Assembly (NCBI RefSeq): GCF_013618635.1
Contig: NZ_JABLSJ010000002.1
Span: 372,001-436,000 of the forward strand
Source: Thalassobacillus sp. CUG 92003
GTDB lineage: Bacteria; Bacillota; Bacilli; Bacillales; Halobacillaceae
Length of the DNA stretch: 64,000 nucleotides
Reading direction: 5' to 3'
Of this stretch, positions 51,337-60,380 are shown one piece after another. The notes beneath the pieces were generated by a model, which was not told where the DNA came from, made no database searches, and was given only the letters and a program-made list of their open reading frames with translations. Each line of letters starts with the position of its first letter. Position 1 is the first letter of the stretch. Made by a program: the position numbers and the translations under genes.

Positions 51337-52311
51337 ATGAGCGATCTTTTCGATATATTGAAAGAAAAAATACAACCAGAGAACAAGAAAGTTGTGTTTC
51401 CAGAGGGGTTGGATGAGCGTATCTTAAGAGCTTCCGGGAAATTAGGAGCAGAAGGAACGCTGAAACCTGTACTAATTGGAAATAAGAAAGAAGTGCAACA
51501 GAAAGCTAATGAATTGGAAATTGACATCGCCACATCCGATATATTAGATCCGAAACGTTACAGTCAGATAGACGAGATGGTGGCAAGCTTTGTAGACAGA
51601 AGAAAAGGCAAAGTCACCGAAACAGAAGCCAGAGATTTGCTTCAGGATGAGAACTATTTCGGCACTATGCTTGTTTATATGGGGGAAGCTGATGGTCTTG
51701 TCAGCGGTGCGGCTCATTCCACGGCGGATACCGTAAGGCCGGCGCTGCAGATCATTAAGACAAAGCCTGGTATAAAGAAAACCTCTGGCGTGTTCATCAT
51801 GGTGCGGGATGAAGAAAAGTATGTGTTTGCTGATTGCGCCATTAATATGAACCCGGACGCCCAAGACCTTGCTGAAATCGCATTAGCTAGTGCTGAAACC
51901 GCTGAACTATTTGATGTAGATCCGCGAATCGCGATGCTAAGCTTTTCCACAAAAGGGTCGGCGCAATCACCGGAAACCGAAAAAGTGACTGATGCGGTCA
52001 AATTGGCCCAAGAACAAAACCGCGATCTCGTGATTGACGGCGAGTTTCAATTCGATGCTGCGTTCGTGCCTTCTGTGGCAGAAAAGAAAGCTCCAGATTC
52101 TCCATTGAAAGGCGCAGCCAACACGTTTATTTTTCCGAGCTTGGAAGCTGGGAATATTGGTTATAAAATTGCCCAGAGATTAGGCAACTTTGATGCCGTT
52201 GGTCCAGTTTTGCAAGGGTTGAATCAGCCGGTTAACGATCTTTCTCGCGGGTGCCATTCCGATGATGTGTATAAGTTAGCGATTATTACAGCTGCTCAAT
52301 CTCTTGATTAA
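51337..52311 (+). CDS. pta: Phosphate acetyltransferase
   Basis: A 324-residue enzyme that moves acetyl between CoA and phosphate, making acetyl phosphate in overflow metabolism. Family motifs are VVFPEGLDERILRASG near the start, GADGLVSGAAHSTADTVRPALQ (here EADGLVSGAAHSTADT), and FSTKGSAQSPETEKV, DGEFQFDAAF and VGPVLQGLNQPVNDLSRGC at the C-terminus. ATG at 51337 follows GGGAGG. It is monocistronic, ending in a CCGAAC hairpin. In relatives pta is under CcpA; no clear cre is seen in the leader. Confidence 0.97.
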   Translation: MSDLFDILKEKIQPENKKVVFPEGLDERILRASGKLGAEGTLKPVLIGNKKEVQQKANELEIDIATSDILDPKRYSQIDEMVASFVDRRKGKVTETEARDLLQDENYFGTMLVYMGEADGLVSGAAHSTADTVRPALQIIKTKPGIKKTSGVFIMVRDEEKYVFADCAINMNPDAQDLAEIALASAETAELFDVDPRIAMLSFSTKGSAQSPETEKVTDAVKLAQEQNRDLVIDGEFQFDAAFVPSVAEKKAPDSPLKGAANTFIFPSLEAGNIGYKIAQRLGNFDAVGPVLQGLNQPVNDLSRGCHSDDVYKLAIITAAQSLD

Positions 52312-52349
52312 CTCATACGAATTAGAGACTGGGACAAAACTGAATAAAA

Positions 52350-52398
52350 CACAAAAGTTCCGAACAATCCCAACGAAATTGTTCGGAATTTTTGTGTT
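52350..52398. terminator. Terminator after pta, CCGAAC family
   Basis: ACACAAAAGTTCCGAACAAT pairs with ATTGTTCGGAATTTTTGTGT with one mismatch. It is bidirectional, also fit to end the lipL transcript. Confidence 0.88.
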
Positions 52399-52416
52399 TC
52401 AAGGAAGACGTTCCAT

Positions 52417-52548
52417 AACCGCTCCGCCAAAACACTCCGCTTTCCACGGGCACGGCCTCAGCTTCCTCAGAAAGCAAAAAACGCTTTCCTGCGGGATCTT
52501 CGGCTCGCGCTGTTCCAGTAGGAGTCTTCGTGTTTTGACTACGCTCAT
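52417..52548 (-). repeat. Family A intergenic repeat, copy 3
   Basis: Bounded by GCCAAAACAC (52426-52435) and GTGTTTTGAC (52530-52539), in the orientation of copy 2. About 20 bases separate it from the CCGAAC hairpin. Confidence 0.92.
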
Positions 52549-52709
52549 GAGCAGAGTTGATTTAATATACGTTCCAATGTTCGTGGCTCAGATAAATCTC
52601 AGCGTTCATTTTTTATAAATTTTGCTTTTTTGCCATTATGAAAGAATGTTTTTATGAACAATCAACAACAAACATAGTACGGTTAAAAAAATTGGGTGAA
52701 ACGAGGCGC

Positions 52710-53546
52710 TTATGCTCGTAATGCTTTATGATTGCGGTCGATCATGTGTGCCAATCGTTTTTCAAAGTCTTTGTGTTCGTCTTCGTTAAGCGAATAGGAA
52801 GTGAGTTCCCCTGACAGCTCTTGCAGTGCAGATAAAATTCTGTTTCTTACGTCGCGAACGGTCCAATTTTTTCCGAGCAATTCGTTCATCGAGGCCATGA
52901 CCTCGGGATTGATTTCAGGGTACTCAAAGCGGGTCGCGGCTTCTTTCTTTCCGATTTCGTAAAATCGTTTCAGTATCCGTGCGCGTTCCTTTCCGCTTCC
53001 GGTGACATCAAGGTAAATTTGTACAGCTGACCCCTGTTTGACCCGGCGTTGTGAAATACCGGCGAATTTTTTCCCGTTAATGCTGAGGTCATAGGTGCCG
53101 GGACAATAGGAGTCGGGGATTTCATAGGCTTCGATGTCATTTGTCACATCTCTGAACACATAACGCGTAAAGTCCACCATGGCGTTATAGCCTTCGTGAA
53201 TATTGACCTCTTTGGAGTCAGGGAAGATGAGGGAGAGGTTTAGTACACCTTCATCCAATAGGACGGCAAGTCCCCCTGAATTACGGACAATGACACGATA
53301 GTTTTCTGACTCCAAGTAATCAACAGCTTCAGAGATGTAAGGAAGCCGTGCATCCGGGATGCCGAGCACGACCGTTTTATCATGAACCCATATCCGGGCA
53401 GTGGTGGGGGAGGTGTGATTTCCTACCGAAATGGATAACGCGTCATCTGCTGCAAATGAGTGTAAAGGTGAAAAGTCAGGACCAAGCTCACTTTGATCTA
53501 TGAATCGATAGTGTGATGGTGTTAATAATGGGTGGATCGTTGTCAT
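52710..53546 (-). CDS. lipL: Octanoyl-[GcvH]:protein N-octanoyltransferase LipL
   Basis: A 278-residue lipoate-pathway amidotransferase that moves octanoyl from GcvH to E2 subunits of ketoacid dehydrogenases. The active-site Cys148 lies in SYCPGTYDLSINGKKFAGISQRR, and the family VRNSGGLAVLLDEGVLNLSLIF block and KQGSAVQIYLDVTG follow the LipL/LplA-like fold. ATG at 53546 follows AAAGGAG; an upstream frame to 53570 lacks a site. Position next to pta agrees with ywfL of B. subtilis. Confidence 0.94.
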   Translation of the reverse strand: MTTIHPLLTPSHYRFIDQSELGPDFSPLHSFAADDALSISVGNHTSPTTARIWVHDKTVVLGIPDARLPYISEAVDYLESENYRVIVRNSGGLAVLLDEGVLNLSLIFPDSKEVNIHEGYNAMVDFTRYVFRDVTNDIEAYEIPDSYCPGTYDLSINGKKFAGISQRRVKQGSAVQIYLDVTGSGKERARILKRFYEIGKKEAATRFEYPEINPEVMASMNELLGKNWTVRDVRNRILSALQELSGELTSYSLNEDEHKDFEKRLAHMIDRNHKALRA

Positions 53547-53626
53547 GTCTTCTGCTCCTTTAACGTTCAATAACCGAGCTGATGTATGGGCAGGAATACT
53601 TTCCTGCGTTTGGGGCCAAGGCTGAC

Positions 53627-54856
53627 TCAGATGTATTTGTAAACCTTTACCTTAAATCGAGTTGAAACTACGATATAACCTGCTATATTGGTGAATAGAA
53701 TAGCAACCATGCTCGCAAATGCTGCTCCGTTAATGCCATATTCAGGTATTAATACAAAATTCAAAGCAATATTCATAATGACAGCGCAAAAATTAGCATA
53801 CATTTGAAATTTGGGCTTCCCTGTCATTGATAACATCAGCCATACACTGCCAACAGCAACGTTTATGAGTTGCGCCACATTCCTCATAAGCAAAGCTGTT
53901 TTTCCTGCCACTACTTCTTCGCCAAAGACCCATAGGATAAAATCATCAAAGATGACGATGGTAGCAAAATATAGGGCAGCCAGGGCGGCTAAAGCCCGTG
54001 TCGAGTTGACATAAATTCGTCTTAACTCTTCAAGTTTATTGTTATGATATAAGTCTGCTATTTTAGGAGCAAACACGGTATTGAATACAAACAAGAATAT
54101 GGAGATCGTACTAGAGATTTGAAACGTAATCTGATATACGCCAACATCTTGCTTGGTGGCCATGCTTCCGAGCATTAAAATATCGACTTTATTGATGATG
54201 GTTGCCATCAATGTTGCAAAAAGTAAAGGAAATGAATATTTTAAGTGCCCCATATCAAAATGAATTTTTTGAAACTTGCCCTTTTGATGAAGGATATAAA
54301 TGAGATTTGAGAATAAGAACGATAGATAAACAGCGATTGCAATACTGTATTCGTTTTGCCCAATCAGGAAATAGCATAGGATGACAAAGACTACCCTCAG
54401 CAAAATGGCCATAAACCCATTGATAAAATAGAATTCTTTGATTTTTCCCTCAGTGCGGTATAAAGCAAAGAACAGTTGCTCTGAAGAAACCAGCCAAATT
54501 AAAGGCAGTACAAACCAAATATACGGATCGTTGTATATAAACCCGCCAATAATCGTTAAGCCAACCGCAAGAATAAAATTGACCACAAAGCTGAATGAGA
54601 CATGCAAATACTTATTTCTTGGAATGGAATACATCATCCCATTATCAAGGCCTGCTCTGGCAACGATCATAAGGATCGTGACTATTGTAAAAGCATGCGT
54701 GTATACTCCAAATAGTTCGACCCCGTAAATCCTTGTACATATTAAGGAAAATAATAAAGAAAAAATCATGTAGGAAATTCTACCGAAGAATGATTCAACT
54801 AACTTTTGTAAAAAATTGCTTTGTTTGAAATACGTGATGATATCTTTAAACGACAT
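53627..54856 (-). CDS. Oligosaccharide flippase family membrane protein (Wzx-like)
   Basis: A 409-residue membrane protein with about twelve helices, of the polysaccharide-transport MATE-like group. Signs are SFFGRISYMIFSLLFSLICTRIYGVELFGVYTHAFTIV at the start (the LG-x-YG-x-Y-like region) and LIPEYGINGAAFASMVAILFTNIAGYIV at the end. It should move lipid-linked sugar units across the membrane. ATG at 54856 follows GGAGG; the frame to 54886 is a shadow. It follows a sulfotransferase gene on the same strand, and both interrupt the ywf-like block. Low-GC composition suggests recent gain. Confidence 0.85.
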   Translation of the reverse strand: MSFKDIITYFKQSNFLQKLVESFFGRISYMIFSLLFSLICTRIYGVELFGVYTHAFTIVTILMIVARAGLDNGMMYSIPRNKYLHVSFSFVVNFILAVGLTIIGGFIYNDPYIWFVLPLIWLVSSEQLFFALYRTEGKIKEFYFINGFMAILLRVVFVILCYFLIGQNEYSIAIAVYLSFLFSNLIYILHQKGKFQKIHFDMGHLKYSFPLLFATLMATIINKVDILMLGSMATKQDVGVYQITFQISSTISIFLFVFNTVFAPKIADLYHNNKLEELRRIYVNSTRALAALAALYFATIVIFDDFILWVFGEEVVAGKTALLMRNVAQLINVAVGSVWLMLSMTGKPKFQMYANFCAVIMNIALNFVLIPEYGINGAAFASMVAILFTNIAGYIVVSTRFKVKVYKYI

Positions 54857-54913
54857 GGGTACGCCTCCATTGTACTTACCGTACATAGTGCCAGTATGGT
54901 TTACGAGTATGAA

Positions 54914-55843
54914 CTATTTGGGATAGTTAAATTTAGACAGGTCGTCTCCTACGATTGCTTCAAGGTTTCGGTTGCTTTCCTTATAATACTCTTTAATATA
55001 TTGCTCAGTGGATTTATCTAAACTGCTTTTTTTCGAGTTGATGATGTTAGAGAGCTCAAATTTATACAGGATTTTTTTCATGCCTTTATATAATAAAGGT
55101 AGATTCATGATCCCTTTTTTATTGATTGGATCTTTACCGTAAAAATGGTTGAAAATTCGAGCGATCCGTAAAGAAATGGTGGAGTAACTCGGGTTCTCTT
55201 GCTTGTCCACAAGTTTATTTAAATCCTCTAACCTGGATAAGCCCAGTTCTTCCAACATATTGTTATAATATTCTCGGTCTTTTCTAGCTTTCTCATAAAT
55301 AAACACGTGTACGTTGTCAGGACCAAACAGTTTGATGTAGTAGTTTATCAATTGATCATATTCAAAGTGCGTGAATGAAAATTGAGGGAAGCGATGGTTC
55401 GCACCGCCATTGTCATAGAGGTATTTTTTTAAGCCGAACGTGCCCCCCTTTTTGACGTATTGTTTGTAAACAGAATCGATCATACTGACCTGGTTTCTAA
55501 CAGTGATGACAATATGGGCATCCGGCATGGTTTTATAAATACGGTCGGCTACTTCTTTTGACAAATAGCCGCCATTCCCGCCTGTATGGATGTTACCGGA
55601 AAGTTCTTCATCAGAGAAAACAAGCGCTTTTTGGTTTGGATCAAGCTGTTCTAATAAGCGGTTGATTTCCTTTTTTGTTTTCTCTACATCAAAAAACAAC
55701 GAGCCGATTCTTAAAAAAAGCCGTTGCGTGATCGGTCTGTTTACATAGAAAATTTCCGGGTGTTCTGGGAATAAGACATTCTGCAAGAAAGTAGTGCCTG
55801 TTTTATGGTAACCAATATGCACAATCTTTTGTTTACTCTCCAT
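54914..55843 (-). CDS. Sulfotransferase domain protein
   Basis: A 309-residue soluble enzyme with the PAPS-dependent sulfotransferase pattern. The 5'-phosphosulfate loop is HIGYHKTGTTFLQNVLFPEH (near residues 10-29) and the 3'-phosphate motif is ITVRNQVSMIDSVYKQYVKKGG (near residues 113-134). It resembles bacterial carbohydrate or surface-glycan sulfotransferases. AGGTAAATCACC before the ATG gives a weak ribosome site. It forms a two-gene unit with the flippase (57 bases apart). No glycosyltransferase is next to them, so the glycan is made elsewhere. Confidence 0.85.
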   Translation of the reverse strand: MESKQKIVHIGYHKTGTTFLQNVLFPEHPEIFYVNRPITQRLFLRIGSLFFDVEKTKKEINRLLEQLDPNQKALVFSDEELSGNIHTGGNGGYLSKEVADRIYKTMPDAHIVITVRNQVSMIDSVYKQYVKKGGTFGLKKYLYDNGGANHRFPQFSFTHFEYDQLINYYIKLFGPDNVHVFIYEKARKDREYYNNMLEELGLSRLEDLNKLVDKQENPSYSTISLRIARIFNHFYGKDPINKKGIMNLPLLYKGMKKILYKFELSNIINSKKSSLDKSTEQYIKEYYKESNRNLEAIVGDDLSKFNYPK

Positions 55844-56211
55844 GGTGATTTACCTCCCGTAAATAGGTTCGTCAGAGTGCAACGTTTTTATGGGCGAATT
55901 CAATTATCGGTAAGATGGCCGTTACAAGTGTGGATTAATAGCGTCGAGAGAAACGTTCAATTCGATTCATTGATTGATTATATCATAGACTAACTTTCAT
56001 TAGAATCATGCTCTAAAATAGCTTTGCGGGAGTTATGTGCATTTTAAATGCTAAGTTACACCGTTATTGTGACTGATGCTATAGAATTGATCTCGAGGGA
56101 AAGAAGGGTACCCTAACTGTTCAGGGAAAACAAACTTAATTGTCAAGCCGTTTTTTAAAAGTGGGAAAAGGTATATAATAGAAGAAAATGTCGTCAGAAA
56201 GGATTAACGCC
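55844..56211. other. Intergenic stretch between sulfotransferase and ywfO
   Basis: Nothing is recognised. A TATAAT box at 56173-56178 near the ywfO start may be part of its promoter. Confidence 0.5.
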
Positions 56212-57507
56212 ATGGCGTACCGCGATGAAAAATTAAGTGAAGAAAAGGTATTTAAAGATCCTGTCCATCGCTACATCCACGTTCGGGATCAAGTCATTTG
56301 GGATTTGATCGGGGCTCCTGAATTTCAGCGGCTTCGGCGTATCAAGCAGCTCGGGACTTCTTATTTGACCTTTCATGGCGCAGAGCATAGTCGGTTTAAC
56401 CACTCGCTCGGTGTCTATGAAATTGTCCGTCGTATTTTAGATAATTTTCACGATCGTCCGAATTGGAATCCTGATGAACGGTTACTATGTCTTTGTGCAG
56501 CGCTCCTGCACGATTTAGGACATGGTCCATTTTCACATTCATTTGAAAAAGTCTTCAAACTTGATCATGAGGATTTCACGCAGGCTGTTATATTAGGGGA
56601 TACCAAAATTAATAAAATTCTATCTCAAGTCGATGAAGGCTTCCCGCAAAACGTTGCTGATATCATCAATAAAACGTACCATAATAAATTGGTCGTCAGT
56701 TTGATTTCCAGTCAGATCGATGCGGACCGTATGGATTATCTCCAGCGTGATGCTTACTTCACGGGAGTGAGCTACGGTCATTTTGATATGGAAAGGATTC
56801 TGCGTGTCATGCGACCGATGGAGGACCAGGTGGTTGTGAAGCAGAGCGGGATGCATGCGGTAGAAGACTATATTATGAGCCGTTATCAAATGTACTGGCA
56901 AGTTTACTTTCACCCCGTTACCCGTAGTGCCGAAGTGATTCTATCCAAAATCCTTCATCGAGCCAAGGAGCTTTACGAGGAAGGTTACACGTTCAAACTG
57001 AAGCCGACTCATTTTGTCTCGTTTTTCTCAGAGTCACCCAGTCTACAAGAGTATTTGGAACTCGATGAATCGATTGCGATGTACTACTTTCAAATATGGG
57101 TGAATGAAGATGACGCGATTTTAAGCGACTTATGTGAACGCTTCGTGAACCGCCGCTTGTTCAAATACATTGAATTTAATCCTAACCTGCAAATGAATGC
57201 ATGGATGGAATTATACCGCCTGTTTACAAAAGCAGGTCTGAATCCCGATTACTATTTAGTTGTTGATTCAAGTTCTGACCTTCCATATGACTTTTACCGT
57301 CCGGGTGAAGAAGGCGAACGTCTGCCGATTCATTTGTTGATGCCGAATCAGGAATTGAAAGAACTCTCACGGGAATCAGAGATTGTTGAATCGATTTCCG
57401 GAAAAAAACGGACCGACCATAAACTCTACTTCCCCCTTGACCGCCTGGAAGAGATGTCGGATCGAAGTAAAACGAAAAAACGGATCATGGAAATATTGTT
57501 CGAATAG
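56212..57507 (+). CDS. ywfO: HD domain phosphohydrolase YwfO
   Basis: A 431-residue HD-superfamily protein related to dNTP triphosphohydrolases. The metal site starts with His in HGAEHSRFNHSLGVYEI, then His100-Asp101 in ALLHDLGHGPFSHSFEKVF, and the last Asp in SSQIDADRMDYLQRDAYFTG, a signature of the YwfO group. The C-terminal 200 residues are a helical and mixed domain. ATG at 56212 is chosen since AAAGGA sits nine bases before it; an upstream ATG at 56188 has no site. It is followed by ywgA, 13 bases later, as in B. subtilis. Confidence 0.94.
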   Translation: MAYRDEKLSEEKVFKDPVHRYIHVRDQVIWDLIGAPEFQRLRRIKQLGTSYLTFHGAEHSRFNHSLGVYEIVRRILDNFHDRPNWNPDERLLCLCAALLHDLGHGPFSHSFEKVFKLDHEDFTQAVILGDTKINKILSQVDEGFPQNVADIINKTYHNKLVVSLISSQIDADRMDYLQRDAYFTGVSYGHFDMERILRVMRPMEDQVVVKQSGMHAVEDYIMSRYQMYWQVYFHPVTRSAEVILSKILHRAKELYEEGYTFKLKPTHFVSFFSESPSLQEYLELDESIAMYYFQIWVNEDDAILSDLCERFVNRRLFKYIEFNPNLQMNAWMELYRLFTKAGLNPDYYLVVDSSSDLPYDFYRPGEEGERLPIHLLMPNQELKELSRESEIVESISGKKRTDHKLYFPLDRLEEMSDRSKTKKRIMEILFE

Positions 57508-57520
57508 GAGCTGAGCACGA

Positions 57521-58024
57521 ATGCTTGAAAAGCATGCCAAGCTAATGCAGTTTTTTTCAAATAGTGATGAGATAATCGGTCGGAAACGACTACAAAAAAT
57601 GATCTACATACTGAAAAAGTGTGATATCCCTTTCGAGGAACGCTATCAATTTCATTTTTACGGCCCGTACTCAGAAGAATTGACATTAAGAATCGAAGAG
57701 ATGGGGAACCTCGGTTTCCTCAACGAAATAAAGGAAGACAAAAAGAACTATTCTCAATATCGCTATCAACTGACGGACGCTGGATGTGAGTTTCTTGACC
57801 ATTACCATATGGACCTCCCGCCGATGAACCGTCATATCCAGTTGATGAAAGAGAAAAGTTCCCGCTTTCTTGAGTTGGTGTCAACGCTGTTGTTCTTTGA
57901 GCAGCTGCCTAAAGCGGAAATTACTGAAAAAGTCTTCACTGTTAAAGGGAAGCAGAATTACAATGAAGAGGATATAGCTGAGGCATGGGCGTTTATCGCT
58001 CAATTACGCCAAATCGGAGCGTAA
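57521..58024 (+). CDS. ywgA: YwgA family protein
   Basis: A 167-residue protein matching YwgA. The first half resembles a winged-helix fold (LMQFFSNSDEIIGRKRLQKMIYILKKCDIPFEERYQFHFYGPYSEELTLRIEEMGNLGFLNE), as in proteins that bind DNA or sense partners, and the tail is helical. AGGAGCTGAG precedes the ATG. It is co-transcribed with ywfO, a pairing conserved in Bacilli. The function is unknown. Confidence 0.9.
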   Translation: MLEKHAKLMQFFSNSDEIIGRKRLQKMIYILKKCDIPFEERYQFHFYGPYSEELTLRIEEMGNLGFLNEIKEDKKNYSQYRYQLTDAGCEFLDHYHMDLPPMNRHIQLMKEKSSRFLELVSTLLFFEQLPKAEITEKVFTVKGKQNYNEEDIAEAWAFIAQLRQIGA

Positions 58025-58355
58025 CATGTACGGCACGGATTACAAATAAAGAGTAAATGAGAACGCTTGGATTTAATGTCCAAGCGTTTTTTTGTTATGT
58101 GCCCAATGAGTTTGGGGAAAGAAGCGACCGAGGATACGGCTAGGATCTCTTGCAGAAATGATGGGAAAATTAATAGAAGTATTGGGACTTTGCATAGATG
58201 AATATCGTCTATAGTATGATTCATAACCCGTTTTTGTAGGGGGATAAAGGAAAAAAGTCGCCATGATTCACCAATTTTTATCAGATAATTGTAAATTTTG
58301 CAATACTCATTTAAAATAAAGCAATATAAATAGATACGTTTCTTGGGGGGTCATT
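58025..58355. other. Intergenic stretch between ywgA and the fused permease genes
   Basis: It holds a terminator hairpin at 58061-58095. The rest is AT-rich with no recognised riboswitch or repeat; it presumably contains the permease promoter. Confidence 0.5.
58061..58095 (+). terminator. Terminator after ywgA
   Basis: AACGCTTGGA pairs with TCCAAGCGTT around TTTAATG, followed by TTTTTT. It is almost the same as the hairpin at 13379-13414. Confidence 0.9.
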
Positions 58356-60347
58356 ATGAGGTTGTTAAAGTTTCTAGGGTACTATGTGCTGGGGATGGTT
58401 GGCATTCTATTAATCAGTCCTTCTCCTGCCTTGTTTCAGAACGACAGTTTTTTTAATATAGTCGGCTATACGCAGGCGCTCGGGGAATTAATTAGTAAAC
58501 TGTTCGCTCCTGGAGAGTGGGTCTATTATTTTAAAGGCCAGCCTGAGCCGTTACTGACGTTTTTGTGGGAGCCTTATTCCTATTCAATGACGATATTTTT
58601 AGGGGCCATCCTGCTCGGTTTTTTCATCGCCTTTATCTTAGCGCTTTCTACAACTTTTCTCCCATCATGGGCCCGAAAGCCGTTGGCGAAAGTGCTGGAT
58701 ATATTCGAAGCCATCCCTGATTTACTGCTCGCCTTCAGCATTCAATTGTTCATCGTTTTTATTTATAAGCAGACGAACGTGCTTGTCGCCCAATTTACAA
58801 CCCTTGGGCAGGAAAAAATCTATTGGCTGCCGATTATAGCGCTTGCTGTTTTGCCGATGATTTCACTGTATAAAGTGATTTTGATGCAAATAGATGAAGA
58901 AATGACCAAATCTTATGTCAGCATGGCTAAAAGTAAAGGGCTTGAGCATTACGTCATTTTAAATGTGCATGTGCTGCGGAATATAACTAAGAGTGTATTC
59001 TATCATTCTAAGATCATTATGTGGGCGGCCCTATCAAGCTTGTTGATCATCGAATACATATTTAATATCAATGGGATCACCTCAGCGTTTCAGGCAGATT
59101 TTCGTCCGATTGTAACGTTGGTCATTCTGTTTATGCTATTCACGCCGTTTTTCCTTTTCTATCAAGGCGTGGAAACGTTTGTGTTCAAGGAGAGGGACGT
59201 AGCTGAAGAGGCGAATTTAAGAATGAACCGCTTCATGGGCAGGCCGAGCTTTAAACCGGGCGGCAAGTGGTTCAAACGGACGCTGAAAGAGGTGTTTGCG
59301 CATTTTAAAAATGTGAAGTTCCTCTTTGGTTTTGTCATTATAGGGGGGATGCTGCTGACCAGTATCATCTATACATGGACAGCGGAACCGCTGGTTGAGC
59401 AAACCTTTCATGTGTATGATGATCACGATAGGTTAGTAGGTGCAGCCCCTATTTCACATGAGCACCTCTTTCTTGGCACAAATCCACTTGGATACCACGT
59501 GTTTGATCAACTCTTAGTAGGAGCAAAATATACGATATTTTTTGCGTTGATCATTGCGCTGCTTCGGATCGTGCTCGGATTTATCCTGGCGGTTCCGTTT
59601 GCCTTTTTCCTGCCGAGTAACATACAGCGGGTTGTTGAAAAACTTGTTGATAGCATGCATTTTCTACCGCTTACGGTTATCGCCTTAATTCTGCTTCGTC
59701 CGGTGCTATGGATGCCGCAGGGCGGGTTTGAAACGACGGAGACTGAAAGGATCATATACCAATTGGTCGTTCTGACAATTCTCGTTGTACCCCTTGTGAT
59801 GACCCTCTTAGGTAATGAAATGAAACTCATCATGAAAGAAGAGTTTGTGATGAGTACGAAAATTTTGGGAGGTAGTTCGGTTCATTTGTTATGGCGTCAT
59901 TTACTCCCGCATTTAAGTGCGCGCTTAGGCGTACTTTTCGGTCAGCAATTCATTCAAACGTTACTCGTCTTTATCCACCTCGGTGTTTTCTCGCTCTATT
60001 TCGGAGGAACGGATGTGGATTACAGCCCCATGCAATCGGATCCACCGCAATCGACGACATACGAATGGTCCGGTTTGATTGGTGCTGCAAAAAACTCATT
60101 GATGACAGGGCAGTGGTGGCTTGTCGTCCCCGCCTTGATTTGTTTTATGATTCTAATCGTGGCGATGCAGTTTATCATCCAAGGAATTAAAGAGGTGCAA
60201 CAGCAACGTGTAGGCGTTCCGATTGAGCAAAATGGCTGGCTGAAACGTCTTTTCAATCGCAAGAAAACCTCTGAAAAAGCACCTGAGAAGCAGCCAGCTG
60301 AGTCCGATCTAGTGTTTATGAATTCAGAACACTCCAGGCATGGTTAA
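58356..60347 (+). CDS. Fused OppB-OppC-type ABC permease, copy 1
   Basis: A 663-residue membrane protein that looks like two peptide/nickel-type permeases in one chain. The N-terminal half (residues 1-310) has the OppB-type loop EEMTKSYVSMAKSKGLEHYVILNVHVLRN near residue 190 and YIFNINGITSAF. The C-terminal half (310-625) begins with an OppC-type HLFLGTNPLGYHVFDQLLVGAKYTI, has EEFVMSTKILGGSSVHLLWRHLLPHL as its EAA loop, and ends in a basic tail. GGGGGGT precedes the ATG. There is no ATPase or binding-protein gene beside it; a paralogue follows 33 bases later. Confidence 0.82.
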   Translation: MRLLKFLGYYVLGMVGILLISPSPALFQNDSFFNIVGYTQALGELISKLFAPGEWVYYFKGQPEPLLTFLWEPYSYSMTIFLGAILLGFFIAFILALSTTFLPSWARKPLAKVLDIFEAIPDLLLAFSIQLFIVFIYKQTNVLVAQFTTLGQEKIYWLPIIALAVLPMISLYKVILMQIDEEMTKSYVSMAKSKGLEHYVILNVHVLRNITKSVFYHSKIIMWAALSSLLIIEYIFNINGITSAFQADFRPIVTLVILFMLFTPFFLFYQGVETFVFKERDVAEEANLRMNRFMGRPSFKPGGKWFKRTLKEVFAHFKNVKFLFGFVIIGGMLLTSIIYTWTAEPLVEQTFHVYDDHDRLVGAAPISHEHLFLGTNPLGYHVFDQLLVGAKYTIFFALIIALLRIVLGFILAVPFAFFLPSNIQRVVEKLVDSMHFLPLTVIALILLRPVLWMPQGGFETTETERIIYQLVVLTILVVPLVMTLLGNEMKLIMKEEFVMSTKILGGSSVHLLWRHLLPHLSARLGVLFGQQFIQTLLVFIHLGVFSLYFGGTDVDYSPMQSDPPQSTTYEWSGLIGAAKNSLMTGQWWLVVPALICFMILIVAMQFIIQGIKEVQQQRVGVPIEQNGWLKRLFNRKKTSEKAPEKQPAESDLVFMNSEHSRHG

Positions 60348-60380
60348 AGGTTTCAATGGTGATTGAAAGGGGGGGGAGAT

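Larger units (their letters stand above)
52312..52709. other. pta-lipL intergenic region with terminator and repeat A3
   Basis: It holds the terminator at 52350-52398 and the family A repeat at 52417-52548. The remaining ~160 bases are AT-rich without a recognised feature. The 104-codon frame at 52304-52618 is a reading of the repeat and is not called. Confidence 0.7.
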
